In this document: piece after piece, positions 36,314-49,672 of the stretch
Position numbering within the stretch: the stretch's first letter is position 1
How the letters are laid out: every line of letters begins with the position of its first letter
The notes under the pieces: generated by a model
Databases searched by the model: none
Told to the model about the DNA's origin: nothing
Seen by the model: the letters and a program-made list of their open reading frames with translations, nothing else
Source: Plecoglossus altivelis
Taxonomy: Eukaryota > Chordata > Actinopteri > Osmeriformes > Plecoglossidae
Reading direction: 5' to 3'
NCBI GenBank assembly: GCA_036571765.1
Contig: BROE01000011.1
Span: 2,435,876-2,499,875 of the forward strand
Length of the DNA stretch: 64,000 nt
Made by a program: the position numbers and the translations under genes

Positions 36314-39300
36314 ATGGGGAACACGGCCACCAAATTCCGCAAGGCGCTGGTGAACGGTGACGAGGCCCTGGCCTGGCAGCTGTACGAGGGGAACCCGCAG
36401 TTTAGGGAGGGCCTGGACCCCAACGCCTCCTACGGAGAACCCTACCAGCACAACACAGCCCTGCACTACGCCTGCAGACATGCCATGACCCGCCTGCTCA
36501 GGTACCCGCTCTCACACACGCGCACACACACACACACACACACGCAGCATAGCGTGAGGGGGTCTGTGATCGAGAAGGAAGTTTGCCGCACACACAGGGT
36601 GACACACGCTGTCACCGTCTCACCCTGGAATTGGTGACAGAACGAGGAAAGAGATGGTGCATGAAATACTGCAGGGGGAGGGGGGAAGAACGGGAGGAAA
36701 GGAAAAGAGAATCGACGAAAATAATGGAATTCTTTCGAAAGTGGGAGGACAGTTTTTGTTTAATCGTCTTTGCTGTGAGAGAAATCCCTGGCTGTCCGTG
36801 GAAGCTGGTCACATGACTGGCCTCCTCTCCGCCTTTATCTGGGGCGGGAAGGATGTATTTAGAAAAGTATGAAAAGTGTTAATAACGTTTTGTATTGTGT
36901 GCGTGCGTGCGCAGATTAAAGGACAGCTAATTATACGTCTATTTCAGGCCTTTCCTGTCAGGCCATACAGTCACAGGAAGGGGTGGGGCCTCTGCGGCGT
37001 ACAGGAGATAAAACAAGATTGGACGTAGATGCAGTTCAGACGCAGCCAAGTGGTAGACGAACATCAAGATGTGCGGTTTTCAGCTTGGCCGAGATTGCAA
37101 ATAACTAAAAAAAAAATGTTTTTATAGGATAGCGCCACAAACACAGACAATGTGGTCATTGCTAACGTAATGCTACTGTTTAGCATTTAAGACACACACA
37201 CACGTACACTCATTCACATGCTCTATGGAATGGAGGTTTCGTACTTTCAAGCTGCCCTGAGCAGCACACTATAATTACTGGATTGAGCGTTATTATGCCG
37301 GATGAGGAGGAGGGCAGAGGAAAGCGAGGGGATGGTGGATGAAGGAGGACGTGAACAGGAGGGATGGAGAGAGGGATGGAAATGTATGGTAGGATGTAAT
37401 TAGGAAATGGAGGCCTTGATAGACAAATGGGAGCTGTTTAATGACTTATGCAGTTTTGCAGTGGCAGTTTGTTTGTGATGGGGCTAGATTTATTTGGTGG
37501 GAGTGTGTGTAAGCTTATTTTTTGGGATGTGAGGGCGTACGTTCATCCATTATCTTTTACACTTAGAGCAGAGAATAGTGAACAACCTCTCTCCCTCCAT
37601 TGCTCCCTCTCTTTTTCCTCTTCCTCTGATGCCCTAATTCTTTCTCTCTCCCTCCCTCTCTCTTTTTTAAGAGTGCAGCTGCAGCACTTTAAAACAGTAA
37701 CTTTATAATGGCCCCTTTGTTTGACAGTGTTGTTTAGAGTTTTTAATAACCTCTCCTCTTGCTCCCTCTACTCTGTCTTTGTCTCTGTCTCTGTCTCTCT
37801 CTCTGTTTCTCTCTCTCTCTCCCCCCTCTCTGTCTCTCCCTGTCTCTCTCTGTCTGCCTCTCTCTTACCCCCCCTCCCCCTCCCTACCCAGGTCATTCCT
37901 GTTCAGTAAAGAGGGGAACCCCAACAAGAGAAATGTCCACAACGAGACATGTCTCCACGTGCTGTGCCAGGGCCCCCAGATCCTGCTGCTGCCAGAGGGG
38001 GCGCTGTCTCCCCGGCTGGCCCGCCCCCAGAGAGACGAGCAGCGCAGGGCTGACTGCCTTCAGGTACTCAACACAGACACACAACTATCAGGGTCACCAG
38101 GCGCAGAAAACGAGTGCTTTCAGAAGCATCATTTGTTGAGTGCGTGCGTACGTGTGTGTGTGTGTGTGTGTGTGTACACACCCCCTTCAGATTATCCTGA
38201 GCTGGACCGGAGCACGTCTGGACAGGGGCCAGTATGAGAAGGCCAACGTGAACGCCACAGACAACCACCGCAGCACCTGCCTGCACTATGCTGCTGCTGC
38301 AGGCATGAAGAGCTGTGTGGAGGTGTGTGAGTATGGGTTCGGAGGAGTGTGAGTGGGTTTGGAGGGGTGTGTGAGTTTGTGCGCCTGTGTTGTGAGGCCG
38401 AGAGCCCGCGTGACCTGTGCTTTACCTGAAACACCACCACGTTCACTCCTGGCATATAAGTACCCTTCCTCCCATCCCCTTCTTCCCTGCCTTGTATCCC
38501 CCCTCACCCCTTACCTCTCCACATCCCTCACCCTCACCACCTTCTGTCTTCCCCCTCTCCTTCCTAGTTGCTGGTGCAGGCGGAGGCTAACCTGTTTGTG
38601 GAGGATGAGGATAAGCTGACCCCGTGCGACCACGCGGAGCGCTGCCACCACACAGACCTGGCCCTCAGCCTGGAGTCGCAGATGGTGTTCTCCCAGCACA
38701 CTCTCACCCGCAACAGCACGCGCTCCAACGGCAACACGCTGCGCTGCAAGGAGGTAGAGCTCACAAGCCTGGGGGGAAGGGAGGGAGGGAAGGGGGGAGG
38801 GGGAGATGACAAGTTCAACTTTCACCTACTTTCATTCGTAGAGCCAACAGTAACACAATTCACATTCACTTAGAGGGTTAGGACTAGCCCTTATACAACT
38901 CATGTTCAACGAAAGGGTTAGGACCAGCCCTTATACAAGTCACATTCACCTAGTCCTACAGAGTAAGGACTAGCCCTTATACAATTCATATTCACCTAGT
39001 ACTACAGAGTTAGGCCTAGCCCTTATACAACTCATATTCACCTAGTCCTACTAAGTTAGGACTAGTCCTTATATAGCTCACATTCACCTAGTCCTACAGA
39101 GTTTGGACTAGCCCTTATACAACTCACATTCACCTAGTCCTACAAAGTTAGGACTAGCCCTTATATAGCTCACATTCACCTAGTCCTACAGAGTTGGGAC
39201 TAGCCCTTATACAACTCACATACACCTAGTCCTACAGAGTTAGGACTAGCTCTTATACAACTCATATTCACCTAGTCCTACTAAGTTAGGACCAGCTCTT

Positions 39301-41360
39301 ATATACCTCACATTCACCTAGTCCTACTAAGTTAGGACTAGCTCTTATATACCTCATATTCACCTAGTCCTACAGAGTTAGGACTACACAGGTGATGAAC
39401 CCCTCCTGGGTCTGACCCCCGACTTGACTCAGTGTTTCCATCTGCACCTGCAGCCGTACGAGGGACTGAAGCTGCAGGACCTGAGGAAACTGAAGGACAT
39501 GTTGATAGTGGAGACGGCAGACATGCTGCAGGCCCCGCTCTTCACCGCTGAGGCCCTGCTTCGAGCTCACGGTGCGTGTGTGTGTGCGTGTGCGTGTGTG
39601 TGTGTGTTTTCACCACATGAAAGTATGCCTGTCAGATACAGTCTGGGTGTAACCATGTTCCTCAGTCGATGTGAGGGTTCTGGAGTGACGGCAAGATATT
39701 GCGTCATGGCTGCATGTTCAGTGCTTGCTGTCGGAGGGTAGAACGCTAAGAATGTCCTGGTGATACAAAGGCCTGTGTTATCAGATCACACGTATCTGAT
39801 GGAACTGGGCAAGAAATATCCACGATGATATCGCTTGAAAAGAATCACATTCCGTCACTCACACCCTCCTTCCATTGTACTCATTCCTTCAGGATGTTAC
39901 TCCACCTTTCATAATAACTGTCATTCAGTACAGCTGTGATTTGACCGTAGAGTTCTGGAGAAAAGCACCTCTAGTATCCAGCAGAGCAGCCCTCCCTCTT
40001 GTGGGGTGAGACCTGACCTCACTTCCTGTCTGCAGACTGGGACAGGGAGAAGCTTCTGGAAGCCTGGATGTCCGACCCTGAGGACTGCTGCCAGCGCTCT
40101 GGGGTGTCGATGCCGGCCCCGCCTCCCAGCGGCTGCAACGCATGGGACACGCTACCATCCCCGCGCACCCCGCGCTCCCCCCTCACCCTCACCCTCACCT
40201 CCCCCACCGACAGCTGCCTCACTCCAGGGGATGAGAGCCTGGCCCAGGTGGGGGGCTGTGCGCTAACAGAGCTTTTTGAGTCAATGTGTTTTCTAGTGGG
40301 AGTCTGTTTGTGAGAGGTTGATTATGTGTGTCTGCAGTGTGGCATCTGCCTGTGCTCCATTTCCGTGTTCGAGGACCCTGTGGAGATGTCCTGTGGCCAC
40401 GAGTTCTGCCGAGCATGCTGGGAAGGGTAAGTGCCAGTGGAACCTAGGTGTGTCCTAGGGACACTGGAAAGATGTCATGTGAAAAAGGCTAATGAGGGGA
40501 CTACGTTTCTTGTGTGTGTGTGTGTGTGCGTGTCAGCTTCCTGAATGTGAAGATCCAGGAAGGGGAGGCTCACAACATCTTATGCCCAGCATATGAGTGC
40601 TACCAGCTTGTGCCAGTCCAAGTTATAGAGAGTGTGGTGTCTCGAGAGATGGACCAGCGCTACTTGCAGTTCGACATCAAGGTACAAACACTGGGCACAT
40701 AGGCATAGTGTGTGTCCAGAACACGCACAGAGTGCATACTTGCATTGAGACACACCCACATTCTAACCACTAACGAGCTATTATCATGCCTGTCGGCTAT
40801 CATCCATGACCAATCTGACTTCCCTCTCCCTCTCCACCCCTGCCTCAACCCCTACCCATAAACACCCCACCTCTTTCTGTCTCTTTCGTGTTCTCTCTCT
40901 CCTCCCGTCCTCGCTCCTCCTCCTGCTCCTTCAGGCGTTTGTGGAGAACAACCCTGCCATCCGCTGGTGCCCGGCGGTGCGCTGTGAGCGAGCCGTCCGC
41001 TTGATCAGGCCCGGCCCCGGCACCTCCGACGCCTTCCCCCTCCTGCCCTCCCCCGCCGTCGACTGTGGCAAAGGACACCTCTTCTGCTGGTACACAGACG
41101 CACGCACATGCTCATAGAGGTATGTTGTGTTTCTCTGCATGTCTCTAAATCCTCCTTCTCTCTCCTCTCTCCCCCCCTGCAGGGAGTGCCTTGGGGAGGC
41201 CCACGAGCCGTGTGACTGTGACACGTGGAGGATGTGGCTGCAGAAGGTGTCGGAGATGAAGCCGGAGGAGCGTACGTGTGCACGTCCTCACACAGGGCTG
41301 GGACCAAGCCCCTTCTGTCTGTTAACAGGTGGTGTTCTGCACGTGAGGCCCATGTAGACA

Positions 41361-41394
<34 letters not shown>

Positions 41395-44300
41395 TCCCCC
41401 CTCACAGTGGCTGGTGTCAGCGAGGCCTACGAGGATGCCGCCAACTGCCTATGGCTGCTGACGAACTGTAAACCCTGTGCCAACTGCAAGTCCCCCATTC
41501 AGAAGAATGAGGGCTGCAACCACATGCAGTGTGCCAAGGTGCGCTTATGCATACACACATCTTCTAATATAATCATACAATGCCAAGCTGTAGCAATGTG
41601 GATACTGTATATTTAAAGGTGTACAATACGTAATACTTGCTGCTGTTTTGAGAACACTGACGCCCTTCCTGGAAATGCAACTTGTTTTCGTGTCAACTTG
41701 TTAGTTTGGGACCTGGGCTCAGCCAGGCTCTGTGGCTAGTCTAATGTGGCAGGTCTGCCGTGGCTAGTCTGATGCGCCAGGTCTGCTGTGGCTAGTCTGC
41801 CGTGGCTAGTCTAACGTGGCCCTGTGTCCCCAGTGTAAGTACGACTTCTGCTGGATCTGCCTGGAGGAGTGGAAGAAGCACAGCTCGTCCACAGGAGGAT
41901 ACTACCGCTGCACACGCTACGAGGTCATCCAGCAGCTGGAGGAGCAGTCCAAGGAGATGACGGTGGAGGTACACACACACACACACACACAACCAGAGGG
42001 GTCCCTGCCTCCTCTGATAGGGTGTCTATCCATGGGTCCTGACCAGCCTGCTAGGTCTGGCTCTGAACCGCCAGTGTGGTGCTGACGGTTTTGGACCCTC
42101 CCCCTAGTTACAACACCCTGAAATCTATCCATACAAACACACGTTGATGTTCCTGCACTTGACACCGAGCAGATTGTTCATGAAGTCTTCTTTGTTCCAG
42201 GCTGAAAAGAAGCACAAGAGTTTTCAGGAACTGGACCGCTTCATGCACTACTACACACGCTACAAGAACCATGAACACAGCTACAGGGTAACGTGCACAC
42301 GCTGCCAACGCCAGCTTCCGGAACCACTTTAATATCCACCCTGGACTTAGTGGAGCAACACATGTTCACACTGCTTGTTTTGGTTTCTGTCGGTTTCAGT
42401 TGGAGCAGAAACTACTGAAAACAGCCAAAGAGAAAATGGAGCAACTTAGCAGAGCCTTCATCGGACGTGAGGAATCTTGCAATTCTTCTCTATGATGCAT
42501 TGACTGTACATGACATGACATGTCCTAAGGTGTGTGTCTGCGTGTGTGTGTGTCTCCAGGTGAGGGTGCCTCCCCAGACACCAGGTTCATCGAGGACGGC
42601 GTGTGCGAGCTGTTGAAAACGCGGCGCGTGTTAAAGTGCTCTTACCCTTACGGCTTCTTTCTCCAGCCGCGCTGCACGCAGAAGGAGATCTTTGAGCTCA
42701 TGCAGGTGCGTGTCGACGACGACGCACAGTCGCAACCGTTTACGCTCTAGAAGATGGGGTCTATTATTGTTAGCTCCCAAATCTATCAGACTTCGAAACA
42801 GGTGTCCTCCAAACATACATTGGAGTAAGAGAATTCACCTCGGTCTTGGCAGGAGTTTAAGTATTCATGCAAGTGTATGTTCTGTGTCCTGCGTGTGTGT
42901 CTGTGGCACCTGTGCAGACGGATCTGGAGATGGTGGTGGAGGACTTGGCACAGAAGGTTAATAGGCCGTACTTGAGGACGCCCTGCCACAAGATTGTCAG
43001 TGCCGCGCAGCTAGTGCAGCAGAAGAGGGCGGAGTTCCTGGCGTCCGTCGCCAGGGGCGTGGCACCCAACGACTCCCCCGAGGCACCTCGCAGGAAGTAA
43101 GGAGACTCGATGCTAGACCCTGACCAGGAAGTAAGGAGACTCAGTAGTAGACCCTGACCAGGAAGTAAGGAGACTCGATGCTAGACCCTGACCAGGAAGT
43201 AAGAAGACTCGATGCTAGACCCTGACCAGGAAGTGAGGAGACTCGACGCTAGACCCTGACCAGGAAGTAAGGAGACTCGATGCTAGACCCTGACCAGGAA
43301 GTGAGGAGACACGATGCTAGACCCTGACCAGGAAGTGAGGAGACTCGACGCTAGACCCTGACCAGGAAGTGAGGATACTCAATACTGACAAAATATTGAC
43401 TGTAAAACCCACTGCACACTATCAAACTCCATCTGACCCAGCAGCCAGCACAACTCACTTCATATACATATTGTGTAAAGATTTCACAATAGGTTCTACT
43501 TAGTTGTGTATTATTCCATTTCTCAAATACTCATTTCTGTGACATAAATAGCATTTCAAAGTATAGTAGTTCATATGGGTCAGGAACTATTATTACAGGA
43601 TGAAGTAATTTATTTGAGTAATTGTACTATATTTGTATCATGCATAATGTGTCGGCACGTAACTTGTGTGTTCCAGTTTCCCTGCTGGTTCCTGGGACTG
43701 GGAGTATCTTGGATTCGCGTCCCCTGAGGTAAGATAAGACAAACATTGTATAAATCATCGCTATAGCTCAAATAAACATGCAAACACACTGGTACACCTG
43801 AGCTGCCCACTTGCAGTTGTAATGCTCATTTCTTCATGGAGTACACATTGCAACTACAGTCACGTACCTGATACATATTAGCTTTTGTAAGATTAGTATG
43901 CCTATCCCTACACCTACAATATCTGCTGCTGATGTCTGCTGTATGTGTGTTAAGATGCTACGGAGTCACTCTGTGCTTGGAGAAGAACAGAGAGACAGGC
44001 AGACACAGGTACCTCCCCACCCCCACACACAACACAAGCACACACAACACAAACACACACAACACACCAGACATCTTCCACATCTAACTGCCCTAAGTGA
44101 ATAATCTTGATAAATTGTTCCGGAGCGGATGTGGTGGTTGGGGTTAGCATTCAGGTCAGTGACGTCTGTGTTGCCGTGCAGGAGTATACAGACATCCAGT
44201 ACCGCCGTAGACACAGACAGAGACGCAGAGGAGACATGCTCAGTCTACACAGCCTCAGAAGCAACAGCAACACGCCAGAGTCCAACAGGAGGAGCGACAG

Positions 44301-45905
44301 CATAGGTACCCTGCCACACTGAACACACACACACATACACACATAAACACACAAGAAATGTGCTTCGGGATTCTTCCAGGTTGATCTCAGCTCATGTCAA
44401 ACACAAATGCATCCATCCAATTGAACCTAAAGTGTGTGTGTGTGTGTGCGTGTGCGTGTGCGCGTGCGCGCGTGCGTGCTGTGACAGAAGGCCAGGAGAG
44501 GATTGCAGAAGGGAGGAGGCGAGCACTGGGCTCAATGGACGAAGACGACCCTAACATCCTCCTGGCGATACAGCTCTCCCTGCAGGAGGCCCGGAGAGAC
44601 AGGGGGCCAGAGGGAGGGCGGGAGGACCGGGGAACCAGGCTGGAAATGGACACCGCGCTGGAGCTGGAGAGAAGGGTGACCGAGAAAAGGATAGCGGAGA
44701 GAGGAGTGGGCGGTGCCCGGGTGGGGGAGGGGGCGACTGTGACTGAGGGGGCGTCTGGCTCCCTCCTTGTCTCTCTCCCAGAGGCCCCCCGCCCCCCGTC
44801 CAGGACAGATAGCACGCCTCCCCTCCCCCCTCCCCACAACACCCTCCCCGTTCCTCCACCTCCCCCCACCCTCTGCGGGGAGTTGCTGGAGCTGGGAGAC
44901 AGCCTTATGAAGTTGGGGACTATCACGACGCCCTACCACCTGGAACATGGCTACACGCATGCCAAGCCCTACCCACACCTCGAACACCTCTACAACCGCC
45001 TGCCCATCCCGGCCGACCGCAGTTACGACCGCAACCGCGACCACGTGGACCCTAGCACCTTAATCACGGCATACACGCAGGACCGAAACGCTGGAATTGC
45101 TCGAACTCCGGACCACAGTTATGACCGCAATCACAACCAGAGTCACTGCCATCCCAGCCTGTACGCCCCTGATCTGGAACGGACCGCACCGTACGCCCTC
45201 GACGCCAAACCCAGTCCCAACCCCGACTATCCTAAACCTTGCACACTCACACACAACCCTAACCCTGACTTTACAACCCCGTATTCACCAGAAGACAACC
45301 ACGACCCCAATCACGCTGCGCCCTGCAGCCTAGACCACAATCCAGCCCCTCTCCCCCAACCTCATGTCCAGCTGTGCCTCTCGTTCCCAGACCTCCTGCT
45401 GTCTCCAGTGGTTCCCCCAGGGGGCGCCTTCACTCCTAGCGACCCCAACTGCCTGGAGCCTCTGGACTCCACGGCTAGCACCCAGCTGCTGGACACCATC
45501 ATGGCCTGGTACCATCCGCAGAACTGCCCCCAGGACATGAGTCTGCTGCCCTCAGACACCCCGCCAACCACGGAGACAGACTCCCCGGAACTCTCCCCGC
45601 AAGACCAAGCAGAGGACCAGCCAGACGCCCAGACCTCCTCCATTCACGGCATGGAGGCCCCGCCACAGGTCCAACAGCCCCAGGACAGTGAACCGGAGGG
45701 AGGGAGAGGCCAGGCATGGTCCCCCTGTCCAGGGAACCCTGAAGCTTTGAGACCCAGCACGCTGGAGCTGGAATGCGAGAGGTGTGTGGAGGGGGTGGAG
45801 GAGGAGGAGAGGGAAGAGTGTGTGGACCTGTTGCTAGATGTAGCAGACACGCATTCGCTCGGCGCAGGCGACGCTCACATGGAGGTGGACCATGAGCTCC
45901 ACTGA
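36314..45905 (+). CDS. ankib1: ANKIB1, ankyrin-repeat RING-between-RING E3 ubiquitin ligase
   Basis: RBR-type E3 ubiquitin ligase of the Ariadne group. Nineteen coding exons join in phase: 36314-36501, 37892-38063, 38191-38322, 38568-38753, 39454-39571, 40036-40247, 40338-40426, 40537-40681, 40935-41089, 41183-41271, 41408-41538, 41834-41968, 42201-42287, 42400-42466, 42560-42705, 42918-43096, 43677-43728, 44182-44305 and 44488-45905, giving 1274 residues (human 1089). MGNTAT fits an N-myristoylation signal. Ankyrin repeats span about residues 45-215. RING1 (CGICLCS...CGHEFCRACW) starts near 337, IBR runs about 415-500, and RING2 (CANCKSPIQKNEGCNHMQC) is near 520-555 with the expected catalytic Cys in EGCNHM. 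An Ariadne-like helical region follows. The last exon has a ubiquitin-interacting motif (DPNILLAIQLSLQEA) and a long Pro/Asn/Asp-rich tail. The coding exon begins at 36141. Two intronic minisatellites interrupt the gene. Confidence 0.97.
38855..39386. repeat. 46-bp minisatellite with hairpin units (ANKIB1 intron)
   Basis: Twelve tandem units fill most of the intron between exons 38568-38753 and 39454-39571. The period is 46 bases; the first two units lack about 6 bases. Most units contain CTAGTCCTA, a 6-base loop and TAGGACTAG, a 9-bp inverted repeat, so either strand can fold into a run of hairpins. Confidence 0.95.
43092..43385 (+). repeat. 34-bp minisatellite that copies a 5' splice site (ANKIB1)
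   Basis: Nine tandem units with an exact 34-base period start inside the ANKIB1 exon end. Each contains AGGAAGT(A/G)AG(G/A), the exon end plus its donor. GT dinucleotides lie at 43097 and every 34 bases to 43369: GTAAGG in units 1, 2, 3 and 6, GTAAGA in unit 4, and GTGAGG in units 5, 7, 8 and 9. The first is the donor that joins in phase to 43677. Confidence 0.96.
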
Positions 45906-48900
45906 AGTAGCCCGCATCCCTCTGTCAGATTCTGCCACCTGGGGGGGTAGATGTGAGCGAGCACGCCTGGCACGACGGCCCACGGATGATCGATTTTGTT
46001 CAACAGACAAAGAAGGAAAGATGAGCAGAGACAGGATGGAGGAAGTGAGAGGGACGAGTCATGCTGTCGGGCGTCCACTTTTGATGATGTCATGATCCGT
46101 GCGACGGAAAGAGCCTTTTCCAGCTGCTTCGAAAGCAAGCAGACCCCTCTGGAAACTAAACAAAGTTCTAAATAGAGCCTACTATGAAGTGTATGAAATG
46201 AGTCTTGAAAACGGTTGCTGTTCCATGACATGTTTGGGTTCATTTACTTTGGTTTGTTCTGTTCTGGCCGCCTCTTCCTTTCGACTTCCTTTCTCCCTTG
46301 TTGTTAATGAAGAAAAAAAAACTCAAAAACATCGACATTTTTGGATTTGAGGCTTTCTGACCTGCAGCAGAGAGAGAGGTTAAGATGAAACGTGCACTTT
46401 GGTCCTTGTAGTAGCCTAGCCGTATATTTCCAATTGAAAGGGGTTTGTGTTGAGTGGTTAGTGGCATGAGTAGAAAGGATCGCCATCAAAGGGCCAGTCC
46501 TGCAGTAGAGTCATGAGGCATGGGCATGGTGAAGTGGGCTAGGGGGTTGTCAGATTTTACTTGGACTTTATATTGATTGATACTACTGATAAACAGACAG
46601 TATTGTTTGAACAGTATGTTGTCACCTTGGTGGTGATTGAGAGAAGATGAGGGGCCCTTTGCCAATTTCCTCCCCTTTTTTTCCCCCTTTTCCCCACTCC
46701 ATCTCTATTACAGGTTCACTTTGTGGAGATTAGATCTCATTTTCCAGAAAGGCCAGCGCTATTAGTCTGAGTGCCTTTTTATTCAAATCATTATTTATAA
46801 CCCGTTTTGATTTATTTATATTTATGTTTCTCTCCGCATTTATGAAATGGCACTCAAATGTTGAAATGATCAATGACTGCACATATGTTAGGTGTCTATT
46901 GCCATATAAAAAGGTTCAACATTGACGGTACAAACCAAGTACTACTGATACGTAACTGTATACCAACTTCTCTTGTTTACACCCTGTAGCACAACAGCTG
47001 GGGTTGGCATAACATATTTAATAACGTATCTGGCAACAACAAAAAAACGGATGCTCCCTAAACTAAAGACTCAAAATCAAAGACTGACCAGGGCTTCATT
47101 GAGGAATCAATCATTTCAACACTCCAGCCATGTTTTGTTCTGTTTGTTTGGTCCCAACATGTCCATTGCGGCATCTGAATATTGTGCTAACTTGTCGACC
47201 TTCTTTTGTGATTCAGTCGTCATGGTTCTCAGTGGGTTAGTTGCTGCTCTTGGCAAATGTCTCTCGCCACAGTCAAAACATTGATCGGCAAAAGCCCCCC
47301 TGATGTTTCTGGAGTGCTACTATTTGATGTCTGATCTGTGAGTACAAGAGTGTGATATTCTCTGCTTTGTGTTGATATGAGAATGTTAGCATCTGCCATG
47401 TGGGACGGTTTTGAATCTCCCCTTAATGCATCAACTGTCAATGAAAATGTTGCACTATGCATTGCAATATACATATACAACTCTTAATTGGCCCTCTTAT
47501 TTAATGATTTTACTTACTTTTTTAATGATTTTTTTTCTACTTTTGTCAAAGTGTACCTGGAGCAGGTTTTATTATGCAAAAACAAAACAAAACCAGGCCT
47601 TACTCCCATGCTACTGTTGGGCACAAGGGCGACACTTTCAGATACGGTTGTCCTTTTGAGACCCCCTTTTTCACCGTTCAGGATTCTTGGAACCTTGGTG
47701 CTATGTAGCAAACCAGCCTGTGTTTTCACCTGTTTGGAGCGGATTCATTGTAAACAATGATGAGTCATCAACAATGGGCGAATTCTTCTTGTTTCTCTTT
47801 TACGGGGGCTGATTATTTGTCTTTACGTCTGAGTGAACCCAGCCTAATCCAACTCCTCGACTTGTTCCTTCTTTTTCATGCTACCGTCTAGCTTTTCCTG
47901 AAACTCAGGAGACGACGAACGACACCAAGCATTAGGTTACGTCGGCAGACTACTCTTACCCCGTTGATTTCTCACCTGTCTTCTCCACCACCTCTTTTCT
48001 GTCCAACGTGTAGACACGCCCACTGATGTGACAGTTATAACTTCAGGTCAGGGAAAATATCCTATTTTTGGTTCCAGCTGGGTACCAATTTTTGGAGTTA
48101 TGAATCCATACATTTTTTTGGTCGGCATCCTCCGAACGGTTCATTGGTTCACGAACTGGAACCGAACCCGTGCCATGTTTGGTGGAAAAGGGGTAGCGTG
48201 GTCCAAAAGAGCAATGCACTTGTTCTAAAAGAATTGAGTTGATGCATTGAGATGAACATTCCGCCAAACCGATGATAGTGAGTGCCATCAGTGCTGTTAT
48301 CAACACAAATGGAGAGTAGGCCAGGGTGTGTATGAAGCTCTACATGTGGCGCATTGGGATGCTCGTTCGTATGCGAAACAGACGCTGGGTCGCTGTCTAA
48401 ATCTGGATAATTAGTTTAGCAGTTGAATCCTGTAGCCTACATGTTAGGTTTTTTCCAAGTTGTTTTTCATGTGTCAACGCCGTCATATTTTCTACTCCAG
48501 TTAATTTGTGTGTTCTTTAAACAACTACAGATGTTAATGTTAGGCCTGCTTGCGCTTCTTACTCTATACTTGATACATTCCTGATCAGTCCATAATAAAA
48601 GGAGGCAGTGTTTGATGTGTGAACCATAGGCCTACTGTAAGTGAAAGTATCAGTGCAAAGTTTACTCTCAATAAAAAAAGAACATGTATTATTGCAGATT
48701 CTTTTAACACAATAATTGTCTAGCAATAGGCTATGTATTGTGGAGAGTTATGCTAGCTCGTCAGAATATTATATATTATATCTACATACCACGCACGTCA
48801 CTACGGTTTGGTTGATGTACATTGACATTCAAAGACAAAGATTGTAGCGAATATTTCTGCCTTGTCAACCAATCGCAAACAGCTGGCATCCAACTCACTC

Positions 48901-49600
48901 TTAACAAGGTAGGAAGGCTTATATGGGTGTTGGTCTGTTTTTGCATACAGTATGCAAACGTTGAAGGGACATCCAATTACATCATCTTGTAGCACTTCGA
49001 TGTGGGTACATAAGGTCATAAGAAAGGGGAGAGTTAAGCAGGCTAATACAACAGGTCTACATATCAAGTTCTCAAAATGAGAGGCGGAAAAGCATTACTT
49101 GGAGGAATATTAGTCAACAACAGCATCAACTGGTAAATAGATTAAATCTGCATGTAATAAAAAATAGGGTGGGTTCTGGTGGAGAAAGAATGTTACACAG
49201 TACACATTATATGAAACAGTCCGGCCCATATGATGGGAGTGCATACAAATGGTTTGTGTGAATTCATATCGCAAACTGTACAACATTAATTCATTATAAT
49301 CCATATGAAACGGAATGACAAGACTTTCTCATAAAAAATAAGAAAAATTAATTGTCAGGAGTGGGGATAAAACATTCTGGAAAGTTGTTTAGTTGGACAA
49401 AGCCGAAGAAATTGGAATTTCTGGAAGGATTCTTGTACGAGTCTGGATTGTGCTGGGTGTGAATAAACCAGGAGGTGGCAGTATTGCAACACGATAGATG
49501 CCAACTGTCGTAAAAACCAAGAGAACAAGAAGTAGGTTGTAAAGTCGCTGTTAATGACGTAATATTTCTGCGTCCCAAACGTTTTTCATTCATCGGCGGC
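45906..49600 (+). other. ANKIB1 3' UTR and ANKIB1-SNRPD1 spacer
   Basis: No coding gene seen. The ANKIB1 3' UTR may reach AATAAA at 48594-48599 or 48670-48675 (about 2.7 kb), or end earlier at a weaker signal. The rest is the SNRPD1 upstream region. The ORFs here are short and look random. Confidence 0.45.
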
Positions 49601-49672
49601 CTGTGTTCTCACTTGTACGCTGCAATTTTAAAAACTTTGGTGAAGGATTTGTCTGTACAGTCCATCACTAAC

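Noticed and set aside
43092..43385. CRISPR-like array with 34-bp periodicity
   Set aside because: Units are directly adjacent with no spacers, and the host is a vertebrate; it is a minisatellite.
44387..45044. Antisense ORFs of 179 and 170 codons opposite the last ANKIB1 exon
   Set aside because: They are GC-rich, Pro/Ser/Gly-biased shadows of the UIM-containing coding exon, with no homology and no splice context.
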